A stretch of DNA of 64,000 bases from Sporodiniella umbellata (lineage: Eukaryota > Mucoromycota > Mucoromycetes > Mucorales > Rhizopodaceae), in NCBI GenBank assembly GCA_025677835.1, contig JAIXMR010000022.1, positions 1 through 64,000 of the forward strand. The letters are read 5' to 3'. The notes under the pieces were generated by a model, which saw only the letters and a list, made by a program, of their open reading frames with translations, was not told the origin of the DNA and did no database searches. Both the position numbers and the translations under genes were made by a program. This document shows positions 46,467 through 57,814 of the stretch, piece by piece. Each line of letters starts with the position of its first letter. The first letter of the stretch is position 1.

Positions 46467-47956
46467 CTTGTTTTTCTCATTGTTTTGAGATATTTTGGCA
46501 GACTTTTCCCTCTCTCTTTCTCTCTCTTTTTTTTTTTTTTTTTTTTTTTTTTTCAACCAAAATGTTTCAATCGCTCGCTCTCTCTCTCTCTCTCTTTACC
46601 TTTTATTATTGTACACTATTCTTCTCTTTATACAGCTTATTAAACAGATTTTCTTTTCCTTTTTTTTTTTTTTATATAAAAGTTCGGAGAAAAACAAAGT
46701 TTTTTTAGACGGACCCATGGCTGAAATGACTTTCTCAACCATTGAAAGAGAGCAAAATAACATGTAAGCTGATGGCTTTTTTTTTTTTTTTTTTTTTCTT
46801 TTTTTTTTTGCATTTCACCCTTTAAAAAACTTGCAAATGACGTGTTTTGTAGGATCGAAAGGAAGATCTTTTTTTCCATTCATAGTATTTTAAAGTTCCG
46901 ACAGTATCCGCTTTGTTTGAAAAGAATTCTCAAGCAAAAGAAAAAAAAAAAAGGAGTGAATGCATGTAGATATATTGTGAGAGTAGTCAAGTTTTTAATC
47001 TACCTTTTGACTGTTTAGGAGGTTAATCTCTTTCTAGAAGCTATGTCAAAATAAAAACGGCGGATAGAGAAAATCTCAAGTGTCGTATGTTTTTTGAAGT
47101 TCATTTCCTTGAGAACCATCTCTGAGTGCTTCTAGAATTTTCCCTTAAGATTAAACACTAAAGACATTGTCAATGTAAGCCGTTAACCAAGGTAAAGTGT
47201 CATGTTTGAATAGGCAGCACCTCACAACCCCTGCCTTGGGTATATATTCTATCAATGGTGACTTGTTTTACAATTGGTTAAACAAGCGCACTACAAAGCA
47301 TTTTAATTTATAAAATTCGGTCATCTAATTAACCGTTCAGAGTCAATCATACCAAAGCATATATCGAGTGTTACAAGCAATCCTAATCATCTATGTTTAA
47401 CGTAATTACAATTTTAATAGCGTGCTACTAAAACCTATGAAAAAAAAAAAAAAAAAAAAAAAAAAAAGAAAAGCCAGACCTGGTACAAGTTGTATAAACC
47501 AAGTTTTAATTGACAATCTCAAGTCTATCGAGAGACGAGTAATAGTTTCAAAACAAAGCAAACAAAGGTAAAACAAAAATTAAAGACGTCTTTGATATGT
47601 CAAAGCTCTTAAAAGAAGTAGTGAGCTTCTCCAAAAAGTCATTGTTGAATGAATGACGTTTGAATGAACTTTAGTTTTATCGAGGCTTGATTGTGTTGTT
47701 TATTACTTTTAGAGATCAATGGAGTGCGATTAGACCAGATTCGGAGCGCTTTTTGCCAGAAACAGGATCCGTTCTCCGCTGTAATGGCGCTGCAACTTCC
47801 AAAAATGGATAATCTGTTGCGTAAGATTTTGTCAATTTTTGGGGACTGACAAGTATCTTTGGCTTGACAGGACAGGTCTGGACTTGTATTGAATTCAATT
47901 TCCCTGCTAGTGTTTACATAAAATCATTTGTATATGCATTTGATTCAAGACAAATC

Positions 47957-47994
<38 letters not shown>

Positions 47995-48019
47995 CACTTT
48001 TCTTCTGCATTCAATCATT
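46467..48019. other. Intergenic region with CT microsatellites and homopolymers
   Basis: No gene assigned. CT-repeat tracts at 46507-46530 and 46572-46597, long poly-T at 46528-46553 and 47960-47990, poly-A at 47440-47467. A minus-strand frame of 60 codons at 47716-47898 ends GKKRSESGLIALH and might be a small protein, but nothing supports it beyond being open. Confidence 0.45.
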
Positions 48020-49398
48020 ATGGACACTATCGACTGGCTTTATTTAAACAACGACCCCATCCATGCTTTAACGCGACCCAAGAAGGTGTCCGCTAAGCCA
48101 AACGAAAAACAAGCGATGACGGCCCAAGTGCCACTTTCGATAGTTCAGACCGATGGTCTGTTTGTAAATACATGCTCAGGAGAGAACCGAGCGCCAAAGA
48201 AAAACAATAGCAAGAGACGGTACCCTATCTTTATCACTGAATCACCCGAGAAAACATACCAAAAGACACACGCCTTAAGCAGTAGCGAATCCGAGGGCAA
48301 CCCAATGGAAGAACAACCCAAAAAAGCAAAGACAAGAGAGCAACAACAGCTTAAGAATAGAATTTCAGCCCGCAATTTTCGTATGCGGCGCAAAGGTAAG
48401 CCGTCGACCCCATTGACCGAACCTAGTTAAAAAGGTGTATAGAATACATTGCCTATTTGGAGCGAAAAGTAAGCGATCAAGAAAACACCGTTCGGGTTTT
48501 AAGAGAAGAGAATAAAAAGCTTTTGGCAGCCAATGAGGAGCTGAAGCAAGCGTTTGTTTTATGGTCAGCGCCCAACGTCACTACGGCCAAGTGCTCTGAA
48601 AGCAAGGCCTCACTCGAGAGTCAGCCGATTCAATTTTCTACAGAAGATTTACAGCATCTTGGCTTGTTTGATCCACCCGACCTGCTGAACCTGAACACCG
48701 AACCCTTTGGGCCCTTTTTCTTTGACCATGCCATGATGCCGGATTGGAACCTTGAAAGGATGATCAAAAAGCCATCGCTGGCTGTTGCCCAGAGTAGCTG
48801 GGTAAAAAACGAGCCAACCCACCCTCTTTTGTCAGACCATCCCTTACTCGCCCCTGCGTTGATGTCAATTCTCTTACACCACGCCATGTCGCTTGAAGAT
48901 GTCGATGTGTATCCCGCACTGTTTTCTGAAAGCAAGCGTCCTGCAGTGACAAAGAAGAGGATCCAAGAAGCGGTGCCGTCCGAATCTGTCTCTAGGCTGG
49001 ATACGATCACGAATGAAGAGATCATGACCTATGTTTTGACTTATTACTATTCCTACTACATGTTCTGTCGTACCGTAGGCTTGGGTCATGCGCGTATTCT
49101 AGAGAAAAGCAGGCATTGCATCACCTATCAAAAGTACTACACAAGAGATTTTTTCAAAAAGATGCGAAACCAAGAGATAGCCCAAAAGAGGGATCAAGCC
49201 AACAGGGGCAAGCTGCGTACACTTCAGGTGTATTGTAAAGTGGCCACGGCTGTGTTGAAGCAACCTCAGCGTATGACGCAGATTAGAAAAGTGTTGAGTG
49301 AAAACATACGGTTTTCTCAAAGCCAACGACCCCAAACGCCTTCACCTATCACAGGCAATGCAGGCAGACACTACTCAACCCTGGCACCCCTTGGATGA
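48020..49398 (+). CDS. bZIP transcription factor
   Basis: Exons 48020-48395 and 48443-49398 give 443 residues. The basic region is KTREQQQLKNRISARNFRMRRKEYIAYLERKV, with the invariant Asn and Arg at the correct spacing, followed by a leucine zipper (VSDQENTVRVLREENKKLLAANEELKQAF). The intron interrupts the basic region right after RMRRK, which fixes the splice phase. Around it lie Ser/Pro-rich parts. A C-terminal region (TNEEIMTYVLTYYYSYYMFCRTVGLG and FFKKMRNQEIAQKRDQ) is hydrophobic and helical and may be a partner-binding domain. Basic region type N-x3-A-R-x-F-R is reminiscent of the PSP1/Zip-like fungal bZIPs rather than GCN4. I cannot name the pathway. The 3' end faces NAXE with a 77-base gap containing an ATT run. 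Confidence 0.9.
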
Positions 49399-49475
49399 TC
49401 CCCCCCCTTTTTTTTTTATTATTATTATTTATTATTTATTTGCTTTTGCTGTTGATATTAATAAAAACCAACATC

Positions 49476-50377
49476 CTAGTCCAACGCAACCACTTGATCC
49501 CCTGCAGGATACGCTGGTATTTGAAAATCGAATTTCGCAGCGAGCGACGGTGGCACAAATCTGCCTCCAAGGTAATGTTTTCCTTTAAAATAAGCAGAGC
49601 AAGGTTTAGGAGCAGTCAGCGAGACCAAAACCTGGGGTTGGAAGGGGGCGGCTGTGGTTGGGCCACGGTCAACATCCCAGCCGGATGGGATGTCAACAGA
49701 GACAATCGGCTTGTTTGTACTATTCAACGCCTGGATGATCTCTCGGTAGGGTTCTCTTATATCCCCATGAAAGCTGAATCCAAAGAGCGAGTCTAGGATA
49801 ACATCCGTATCGGCCAACGTGTCTGTCAAAAGTTCTTTGTAGACCGGTAACTCTAGATTTCTGCACTGAAGTAGTAATCTCTAAAAACAACAACGCGTGG
49901 ATGAGATCGAGAGAAGCACAAGCCATCTACTTGCCTGATACAAATCTTTCTCGGGCTGTTTGGGATAATAAAGCGTGGGTTTGAATCCAAAATGAAATAG
50001 ATGTCTTGCAGCCACAAGACCGTCACCGCCATTGTTACCTAAAAATAGTTGTTTGTTTCTATGCCATGGTGTGATCTCTTTCTTACCTGGGCCAACACAT
50101 ACGAAAACGCGTGGATTCTCAACTGGATTGAACGTTTTTTGTATTGCCTGGGCCACACTTAGGCCAGCTTTAAAAGGGGTTAGTTCTGGATCAACACAGT
50201 CTCTCTTCACCTAGCTCCATCAGTTGATCCACAGAAAATCCACCTGCGCTACACATAAGCTCATTATCAATCGCTTGCGCTACTTTTTGCGATACACACT
50301 ATACGCCCATTTGGAAACTCTCTGTAAATAAAGATAACCGAGAATCCTTTGTTTTCCCTTCTCACCTTCAACCCCAT
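49476..50377 (-). CDS. NAXE: NAD(P)HX epimerase (YjeF_N domain)
   Basis: Epimerises the damaged cofactor NAD(P)HX so that the dehydratase can repair it. Five exons read right to left: 50366-50377, 50211-50298, 50087-50167, 49935-50038 and 49476-49880, giving 229 residues, the usual size for the single-domain enzyme. Family blocks: [96 protein letters not shown], then [25 protein letters not shown]. The catalytic Asp and Lys regions are present. The first coding exon has just 12 bases (MGLK). Exon 4 ends with a GC donor (GCAAGT), one of the few GC-AG introns seen here. The intron ahead of exon 3 ends TTAAAG. Confidence 0.93.
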
Positions 50378-50533
50378 TTTTTCAAAATAAAAAATCCAAA
50401 AAAAAAAAAAAAAAAACAAAACAAAAACAAAACACTAAATCATTAAAAATCAAAACCACTTTAAATTACGTCAACTTTTTTGTTGGTGTTTCTTTAGAGA
50501 GGGTTTTTCTCTTTCTTTCCAATGTGCTTCTAT

Positions 50534-50564
<31 letters not shown>

Positions 50565-50660
50565 CAGGGCAGTTTATTTCATCGCAATGTATACACAAAA
50601 AAAAAAAAAAAAAATCGACATTTTTTTTCGAAATGCTGTCAAAATTACAAATTGTGTTGT

Positions 50661-50963
50661 TTAATGAGCTTTCTTTCCGGAAGCCACTATGGATGAAAAA
50701 AAAAAAAAAAAAAAGTGGTTAGCATAGTCAAGAAAAAAAAAAGAGAGAGAGAGAGAGAGAGCTTACAAGCAGGGTTTCTGGGATCGTTCTTGTAATCGTC
50801 AGCTAAAAGAAGAGTCAGTGTGTGTGTTTGTAGAAAAGTGAGAATTACAGTTAATCATAGCGGTTTGAGCCTTGCCAACGAGGTAGAGAACAACCACACC
50901 TCCAACAACAAAAGGAGCCACAGGGCGAAGGGTAGGTACGTTGAATTTGCGCAAACCAAACAT
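50661..50963 (-). CDS. ATP18: ATP synthase subunit J (ATP18)
   Basis: Small subunit of the mitochondrial F1Fo ATP synthase membrane sector. Three exons read right to left: 50849-50963, 50767-50802 and 50661-50686, giving 58 residues. The product begins MFGLRKFNVPTLRPVAPFVVGG, followed by one membrane helix (VVVLYLVGKAQTAMI), and ends DDYKNDPRNP then ALASGKKAH. The Arg-Lys-Phe start, single helix and KNDPRNP motif are the signature of fungal Atp18. Exons 2 and 3 are only 36 and 26 bases long. The intron between them carries a GA-microsatellite and a poly-A run. It is divergent from LARP1. Confidence 0.92.
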
Positions 50964-51396
50964 GTTTTTTTTTAAAGATTGAAAAAAAGAAACCCTTCTC
51001 CCCTCTCTCTCTGTCTCTCTCTCTGTCTCTCTCCCCCCATTTTTTTTGGAGCAGGGGAACGGACAGCGGGATTTCAAACTCGATACGTCACAGGCGACTG
51101 TTTGACTCACCCATGCTGAAACGAAGGGATTGCATTCGTTCTCATTGATTTTCCCTCATCGCTTCTCTCTCTGGCAATTTCTTGGTTAGAGGCACGTGGA
51201 GTGGGAGGGCATGGATTCCCAAATCTAGACTTTCTGAAACTGATAAGCCACACCTTTTTGACATGCAAAAAAAAAAAAAAAAAAAAGAATCCGTAGTACG
51301 AAAAGCAACACTACCAACACATGTGTGTGTGTATGTGTATCAGGGATAAATAGGTGTGTATGTGTGAGGGTTTATTTTACTTTGTGATATCATTTC

Positions 51397-51432
<36 letters not shown>

Positions 51433-51554
51433 CTTTCTTTTTTTATAAGCGTATTTATATTAGTTGGTTTTTTTTTTTTTTTTTTTGGCACTCACCCAAT
51501 CATCCTTTCTTTCTCAATCAATTAATTAAAAAAAAAAAAAAAAAAAAAGGAAAA
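50964..51554. other. Bidirectional promoter between ATP18 and LARP1
   Basis: Holds a CT-repeat tract (51001-51034), a TG-repeat (51319-51340) and very long T-runs (51400-51430, 51469-51486) ending in an A-run just before the LARP1 start. No gene recognised. Confidence 0.5.
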
Positions 51555-52214
51555 ATGGAAAACAAGTCTACAACCACAGCTAAAGATCAAACTTCTAAAT
51601 CAGAACCAACTGAAAAAGAACAATCAACTCAAACAGAAACAAAGGATCAAACAGTTAAATCAGAACAACAGAAAATACCAGCACCTATTCCTGAAAAGAG
51701 CGCCTGGAAAGTGAATAAGGATGGCATTCAGTGCGAGAAAGCTGAATCTGCTGGTAAAAAACAAAAAACAAAGGAATGGTTTGTTGTTAATGGAAACTTA
51801 GATTGGCCCGCACCCAAAAAAGCAGCTAATAATAACAATAACAATAATAACAATAATAATAATAATAATGACAGTCTAGAAGAATCTGAGAGATTAGTCG
51901 CGCCCAAAGTGAAGGGCAAAGGTCAATGGAAGCCTTTGACACCTACGCTGGTGCATCCTCGGCGCAAGAGCCGGAGCAGCGTAGGTCAGAAAAAGGCTGA
52001 AGGACGACGAGAGGCCAAACAACCAAAAGAAGCCAAACCTGTTGAGGCCAAGAGCCCTCCCAAAAAGGAAGAGGAGAAAAAGACAGTGCATAGCAAACCC
52101 CGGGCAAGAAAACCCACGTACAACAAACATTACCGTAACAAAGTACCTGGTTTTGTGACTGTAGATGCAGAGACGCTAAAGTTCTATATCATGCAACAAA
52201 TGTAAGACGCCTGC

Positions 52215-52245
<31 letters not shown>

Positions 52246-53859
52246 TCTTGTCAAGCTACTAACCCGTGATTGCGCAGTGAGTACTATTTTAGCATTGACA
52301 ACCTTTGCAAAGATCTGTTTTTACGTCAACAGATGGATCACCGTGGCTTTATCGAGATTTCGTTTATTGCCAACTTTAACCGAGTCAAAGGGCTGACGAC
52401 CGACCATGGTTTGATTCGTGAAGCGCTGGACAACAGCCAGAGGGTGGAACGCAAGGGGGATAAGCTTCGTAAGCGGGAAGGTTGGGAGACCTGGGTGATG
52501 CCTTCTGTGCTGCCGGGGCCTCAGCCTGTGACGCCTGCCGCCATCGATGCGTCTGTACCCACCGCCGCCCAGATCGCCAAACACAACGCGCCTGCTAACC
52601 CTCAGCCCACCTTGGCCTCTTTGGCCGGCACGCGACTGCTTCCCTCAGGCAAGAGCGAACGACGCAAATCGGTAGCCAAAGAGGAAGACGATCTGTTTGA
52701 TTTTGACGATGACGACTGGACCGAGGGTGCAAAGGACACGGTAAAGAAATACTACCTTTCAGATGAAGACGAGGAAGAGGAGGATGATCTTGAGATGGAT
52801 GATGAGACCGTGGCGCGTATCATGATCGTCACCCAACGTAAACAAGACCGTACGCATACCAGCTACAACCGGGCCAAGATCAATGAGGATATTTCAGAAA
52901 TGATCAACGAAGGTCTTTACCAGTACGAAAACGGCTTACGCTCTTCCGGTCCAAACAATCCCAAAGTAGGCTCGGTCGGTAAAGAACAGTTTGAACAGCT
53001 CAAAACACGCGACATGACCGCCGCCGCCACCCACGACCCCGTCGGTCTCTCCTCCACCACCGTCAAGTCAACCCCCATCAAAAACGACAAGGCACCCCGA
53101 TTTTACGCCATCCGTCCTGAATCGTTGCCCAGCTCTGCCTTCACCCCCACGCGGAAAGGGGGCGAGCACGGTCATGTCGGCTGGGTGTTGTCCGATCAAG
53201 CCTATCACTACAACCCCAACGACGTGCTGTCCACAAGCTATGGCAAATCCCCTGCGGCCGATAGCCATCTTTCCTCTTCTGTCGATCTCGCCCACTCGTT
53301 TGGTAGTTTCCAACATCCGAGCCATGAACTGTTGCGTGACAAAGGCTTTATGCAACACAAGTATCACAAATACCATGCGAAAGCCTTAAGAGAACGCAAA
53401 CAGCTGGGCGTAGGCCATTCGCAAGAGATGAACACCCTCTTCCGTTTCTGGTCGCACTTTTTACGTGATCATTTCAACAAAAAGATGTACAACGAATTCA
53501 AACGATTGGCAGTGGAAGACGCCAACCAGAACTATCGTTATGGTCTCGAATGTCTCTTTCGATTTTATTCTTATGGACTCGAGAAACGTTATCGGAATGC
53601 TCTTTTCCAAGACTTTCAAGAGTTGACCTTGGCTGATTACGATCGAGGTCATCTCTATGGTCTTGAAAAGTTCTGGGCTTACGAGTATTACCGTAAAGAC
53701 AAACAAAAGAGAAAACCCACCTTGGACGAGCGTATGGTGACCCTCATGGCCAAGTACAAAACTATCAAAGACTTTAGAGAAGCCGATGAACCCAAGCAAG
53801 AAGTACCCGATGATACTTATAAAGTACCACATCATGGCAAACAAAAATCTCCCGCTTAA
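51555..53859 (+). CDS. LARP1-like RNA-binding protein with La and DM15 domains
   Basis: Two exons, 51555-52201 and 52278-53859, give 742 residues. A low-complexity N-terminus (Thr/Gln/Lys-rich, with 14 consecutive Asn at 51828-51869) precedes the La motif, which begins at the splice: [21 protein letters not shown], then [19 protein letters not shown] long acidic linker follows ([28 protein letters not shown]). The C-terminus holds DM15 repeats: [40 protein letters not shown] and [14 protein letters not shown]. La plus DM15 is the LARP1 architecture; in animals DM15 binds the cap and 5'TOP mRNAs under TOR control. Budding yeast Slf1/Sro9 lack DM15, so this gene keeps the ancestral state. The second exon is GC-richer and codon-biased compared with the first. 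Confidence 0.93.
51828..51869 (+). repeat. Asn-coding AAT/AAC microsatellite in LARP1
   Basis: Fourteen AAT or AAC codons in a row encode poly-asparagine in the N-terminal low-complexity part of the LARP1-like protein. The mixture of AAT and AAC lowers but does not remove the chance of length variation. Confidence 0.95.
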
Positions 53860-53890
53860 AACTCCAAAAAAATATGGAAAATATCACTTG

Positions 53891-53909
53891 AAAAAAAAAA
53901 AATCCCCAC

Positions 53910-53947
<38 letters not shown>

Positions 53948-53979
53948 CCACCAAAAAAAAAAAAAAAAAAAAAAAAAAA
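53891..53979 (+). repeat. Long A-tracts separated by two CCACC direct repeats
   Basis: Just downstream of the LARP1 stop, a run of A is followed by TCCCCACC, then about 34 A, then TCTCCACC and about 27 A. The two short blocks differ by one base, so the tract looks like a slippage-made duplication. It lies in the 3' UTR or terminator region. Confidence 0.85.
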
Positions 53980-54152
53980 CAGCCTGATTTTTTTTTCTTA
54001 TTCTTATTTTTTTTTTTTTTTTTATATATATAAATATTCAAAAAATCAAACTATAATCCCTTTGAAAGCGTTGAAAAAGAGAGGCTCTTTTATTGTGTAT
54101 ACAGCGTAGGGAGGAAAAGAATGAATATTTACACATTTTGTTATATTTTTTT

Positions 54153-55174
54153 TTAAAAGACAGCGGCAAAGAAACCAAGTTTTTGAAGTGGTTTTCCTAA
54201 AGACGTGTTGTGTTGATCGAGAGAATGTTCCAGTGCAAGTTTTTGATCGAGTTGAGTGAGGAGTGGTTTAGCGAGAGTGGTGGCAGTTTGAATCATTTCA
54301 TTCAAGAGACTGGGCTCGATGCTGCCGTTACCACCTTTCTGAATGCCACAGACCGCACCGTCAGGATTGACCGCGACGGTCAAAGTGAGTTGAGCAGCGA
54401 GTTCTTCAAGTAAGGTAGGATCGATGACATAGCGATGAGCAATCTTGTAAAGGGTGACGGTGATGGGTGAAAGAGCCCAGCCAGCAATGGGTTCTGCTTG
54501 ATCGACATCGTCCGTGACTTCAAATTCAAATTCGCCTTCACCCAGGTCGATGATGTCAGTTTTCGGTATACGTGCGTTGAAAAGAGCAGCACGGGTGGTC
54601 ATGACAATACAATCCAACAGATTACCAGCAGCGTCCATGACCTAAAAGGAAGATGGTTAAAAGAAAAAAAAAACAAGCGGTAGGGAAAGGCTTACCATAG
54701 CATCGATATAGATCACCCAACAGGTTTGTTTGGGTATAATACATAACGAAGCGAGATCAAGTCCACTCTGAGGGCCATTGAACACACGGTCAAGTGCTAC
54801 TGTCAATGCATTGTTATATTCATCCCCACCTCTTCCTTCAAACTGTTGGGATGCACTGGGCGAACTAAAGAAGGTTGAGATGACGCTCTTAAAAAAAAAA
54901 AGAGAGAGAGAACAGCTTACCATTCCACACTACACACCACCCGTCCTTCATTCGCCCCGTTGGCTTCCATGGTGCCAATCTCTACCTTGACACCTACCAG
55001 AACGTCACTGTCGCCCAAACGGCCTCGGGCACTGCCACTGGCTTGAGACAAAAGTCCAGTTTCTAATACCAGATGACGATAGTCAAGTCGACCCCGTCCA
55101 TCCGCTCGACAATCATGTTGAATGCCTTCTTCAATATAACTCTTTTCAGCAGGTGAAATCAACAAAGCAGGCAT
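54153..55174 (-). CDS. RRP42: Exosome core subunit RRP42 (EXOSC7-like)
   Basis: RNase PH-fold subunit of the nine-protein exosome ring. Exons read right to left: 54921-55174, 54696-54864 and 54153-54641, giving 303 residues. Start: ISPAEKSYIEEGIQHDCRADGRGRLDYRHLVLETGLLSQASGSARGRLGDSDVLVGVKVEIG, the standard RRP42 opening. Then CSPSASQQFEGRGGDE, LDLASLCIIPKQTCWVIYIDAM, VMDAAGNLLDCIVMTTRAALFNARIP, and ITVTLYKIAHRYVIDPTLLEE. The end has GAVCGIQKGGNGSIEPSLLNEMI. The protein lacks the phosphate-binding and catalytic residues of bacterial RNase PH, as expected for a structural subunit. It converges with LARP1. Confidence 0.95.
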
Positions 55175-55393
55175 TCCCTCCCCTCTCTCTCTATATATAT
55201 ATATATAAAAAAAAGAAAAAAAAAAAAAAAAAGAAAAAATAGCCCCCCCTCCAATGAAAAAGAAAAACATTACTCCCAAGCAGGGTCGGTGGCTTGCGTT
55301 GCCCATTCAAGTTGCGTCATGCGATGGGCGTTTGCATAAAAAAGGGGCACCTATCGTTTATTTTTGTTTTTCTTCCCGTATGGTTCAAGATCG

Positions 55394-56272
55394 ATGTTGA
55401 AGAGAATACAGAATGCATGGCCTATTCCTTTAGCCATGTTGCCTCGCTTGGGAGGGTGGCTGGTAGGGAGTAGAAACGATTGGGAAGATTTTATTATGAT
55501 TGTGATGGTACTTTATGTTGTTTATCAATGTATTACAGGTAAAAAAGAAAGTTCTTGAGTGACGTGGATTAATTCCGTAAGGAAAGCACCATGGCACTAT
55601 TACGAAAGTGCCAGAGCTTACCGTGTGGTTCGTTTTCGAGAGAAACGGGCGGAAGAAAAAGAACTTCAGCTGCATGAGATGATTGGGCTTGGTTGTGTTT
55701 TGTTTTCACCTGCTGTGGCCGGATGGGCGTTAGAGGCCAGCCATCGTCTGTTGCACCATACTCAGTATATGAGTTCGTTCAATATCAAGGTGTTTGTGAT
55801 CGCCGCCAGTCTCAAGCCAATCTTTCATCTCTCTGCCTTGATTCAAGAACGAACCTTGTTCTTGGTCAACGAAAGACCCCGAGAAGAAGGCAAGCTGTCT
55901 TTGTTCCATCAAAAATTGGATTTGATGGAAGAAGCCATGGACGCTCTTCGTCAAGCCTATGCCACCCGACACGATCTAGGCCAGGTCACGAGAGAGGTCA
56001 CACCTCACCTCCAACATCTCACCCTCGCCATGCAGGAGATAGAAACTCGAGATCAAGCCTATTACCTTGGCTCCAAAGATCGTTTTGACGCGATGGATCG
56101 AAAACTGAAGGAGATGGAACGTTTTCTCTGTTTGGTAGAACCCGAGTCAAAAACCCTTTGGGCTTTCTTGCCTTTTCGTTTGGCTTATTATGCCATCCAA
56201 CGTTCGATTGGCCTTTTGCCCAGCGCCTTATTGACTTCATCCAAAAACCCCTCAAAAGAGTCCTTTCTTTAG
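55394..56272 (+). CDS. Membrane protein of unknown function
   Basis: Two exons, 55394-55538 and 55587-56272, give 276 residues. I do not recognise a named family. The N-terminus (MLKRIQNAWPIPLAMLPRLGG) is basic and amphipathic, followed by a membrane helix (DFIMIVMVLYVVYQCI). After the splice (ITAPWHYYESARAYRVVRFR) come further hydrophobic segments (EMIGLGCVLFSPAVAGWALEAS and FNIKVFVIAASLKPIFHL). A coiled-coil-like charged region then ends in a hydrophobic C-terminus (LWAFLPFRLAYYAIQ, SIGLLPSALL). I infer an integral membrane protein of ER or mitochondria. The 48-base intron holds an in-frame TGA and ends AAAG; retaining it would stop the protein after about 54 residues. Confidence 0.78.
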
Positions 56273-56373
56273 AATAAAAACAACCTCAAAAGAACCCTTT
56301 CTTTAGAATAAAAACAAGCTCGGTTTATTTATTTTAATCGTTTGGTATATCATACAAAAAAAAAGGACCATCC

Positions 56374-56775
56374 TTATTGAGGTGCAAAGTCAGCAACCAA
56401 GTGAACCTCACCATGGCTGGTAAGACCCAACTTGGCTGGCAATTTGGACCAGGTATCGATCGGTTGACCCTTGAAGGCATCCGAAACATCCAAAGAACCA
56501 CTGCCAATCTTGTCAGAATCCACAAGGTCCTTGTCAATCACTTTAAAGTAGATCTTGTGAAGAGAAGATCCTTCTTCGATATTGAAGGTGAAAGTCTGGT
56601 TCCAGACTGGGTTTTCGGTATCCTTGACCACCTCAGAGCGTTGCTTGTATTCATCATCCAGCCAGAGTTCAACATAGGGATCGTTGTGGCCAGCAATATC
56701 TTCCTTGTGAAGGTTACGAGCTTCAACCAAAGTAACAGTAAGAACACCACGGGGAGCAGAATGAGAAGAGAACAT
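56374..56775 (-). CDS. Single C2-domain protein
   Basis: Intronless gene of 133 residues that is essentially one C2 domain: RGVLTVTLVEARNLHKEDIAGHNDPYVELWLDDEYKQRSEVVKDTENPVWNQTFTFNIEEG, then LHKIYFKVIDKDLVDSDKIGSGSLDVSDAF. Asp residues of the Ca-binding loops (NDPYV, DKDLVDSD) are present, so Ca-dependent phospholipid binding is likely. The GC-ending codons suggest good expression. Small stand-alone C2 proteins of this size occur in plants and early fungi. I started at MFSSHS (56775), since the upstream in-frame ATG would add a Lys/Asn-rich stretch. Confidence 0.88.
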   Translation of the reverse strand: MFSSHSAPRGVLTVTLVEARNLHKEDIAGHNDPYVELWLDDEYKQRSEVVKDTENPVWNQTFTFNIEEGSSLHKIYFKVIDKDLVDSDKIGSGSLDVSDAFKGQPIDTWSKLPAKLGLTSHGEVHLVADFAPQ

Positions 56776-57781
56776 GTTTTTTAAATTATAATTCAATTTC
56801 ACTCCCTCCCTTCTCCCTCCCTCCTTTTTATACTCTTTTCGGTACCCTTATTGTGTGTACAATACGCCATCTTTTTTTTTTTTTTTTTTTTTTCCCACCA
56901 CGCTTCATCATGACGTCTTTTCTTTTTTTTCTTTTTCAAAGAGAAAAAAAGGGAGACAAGCCATGGACTTTCTTTAGTAGAAAAAAAAAAAAAAAAAAGC
57001 AACTCGAAACAAACATAAAGGTTTTTTCTTTGACTTCTTCTTCACCAGATGAAATCAACAAAAGAAAAGAGAGCGATCACAAGCCATGACGTGTTTTTGA
57101 TTTCAAAAAGAAAATTTATCCCAAATCTGGTGGATTGAGCGAATCCAGACTCTTTCTTATCAATACAAAAGGTACACACATCGCGTTCTGAACCTTACAT
57201 TTTATTTTTTATTTTTTATTTTTTATTTATTGATTTATTTGATAAAAACGCGCGATATGAATAGTACTTGATAGATCGCCCCCCCCCCCTCTTTCTCACA
57301 CAGACTTTAACCCAATCCATGGAATAACAACTGCCCGAATAGGAAATCTACTCTCCTCCTCCCACCTACCCCCCCCCTTTCTACGTCATCACCTGGAGAG
57401 ATACGCGACATCGCACTACACGTCTAAAGTAAAATAACCCCGTTCATACCACATGACATAATATACTAAGAATACCTTAGTGTCATCTGCCAGCGCCACA
57501 GACTTTTTTTCAAGTACGTGTGCCAATCACTTTCTTTAGAGTATTCAAAAGAGCCAGCGCGTCTTTTGTTATGAAGTCTAAAAATCAATGTATCGCAAAG
57601 AAAGAAATGAAATAGATCGATAGAGGCTATGTTTCCCTCGTTTTTTTTTTTTTTTTTTTATTTTTTATTTGGCTACTGCTTTGGATAATAGATCGGCACA
57701 TCTATCCACACTCAGAATGGGTAAGAGTAATTCACTAGTTAAAGTGTGTACATTATTATTCAAAGCAAGTAAATGAAATGG

Positions 57782-57814
<33 letters not shown>

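Noticed and set aside
47716..47898. Possible 60-residue minus-strand protein
   Set aside because: Only an open frame; no splice partners, motifs or homologues recognised.
55553..55561. Stop-codon readthrough or UGA recoding between two in-frame halves of one gene
   Set aside because: A 48-base intron (55539-55586, GTAAAA...AAAG) removes the TGA and joins the halves in frame as ITAPWHYYE. A 21-base intron ending TTGAG was also considered and is too short.
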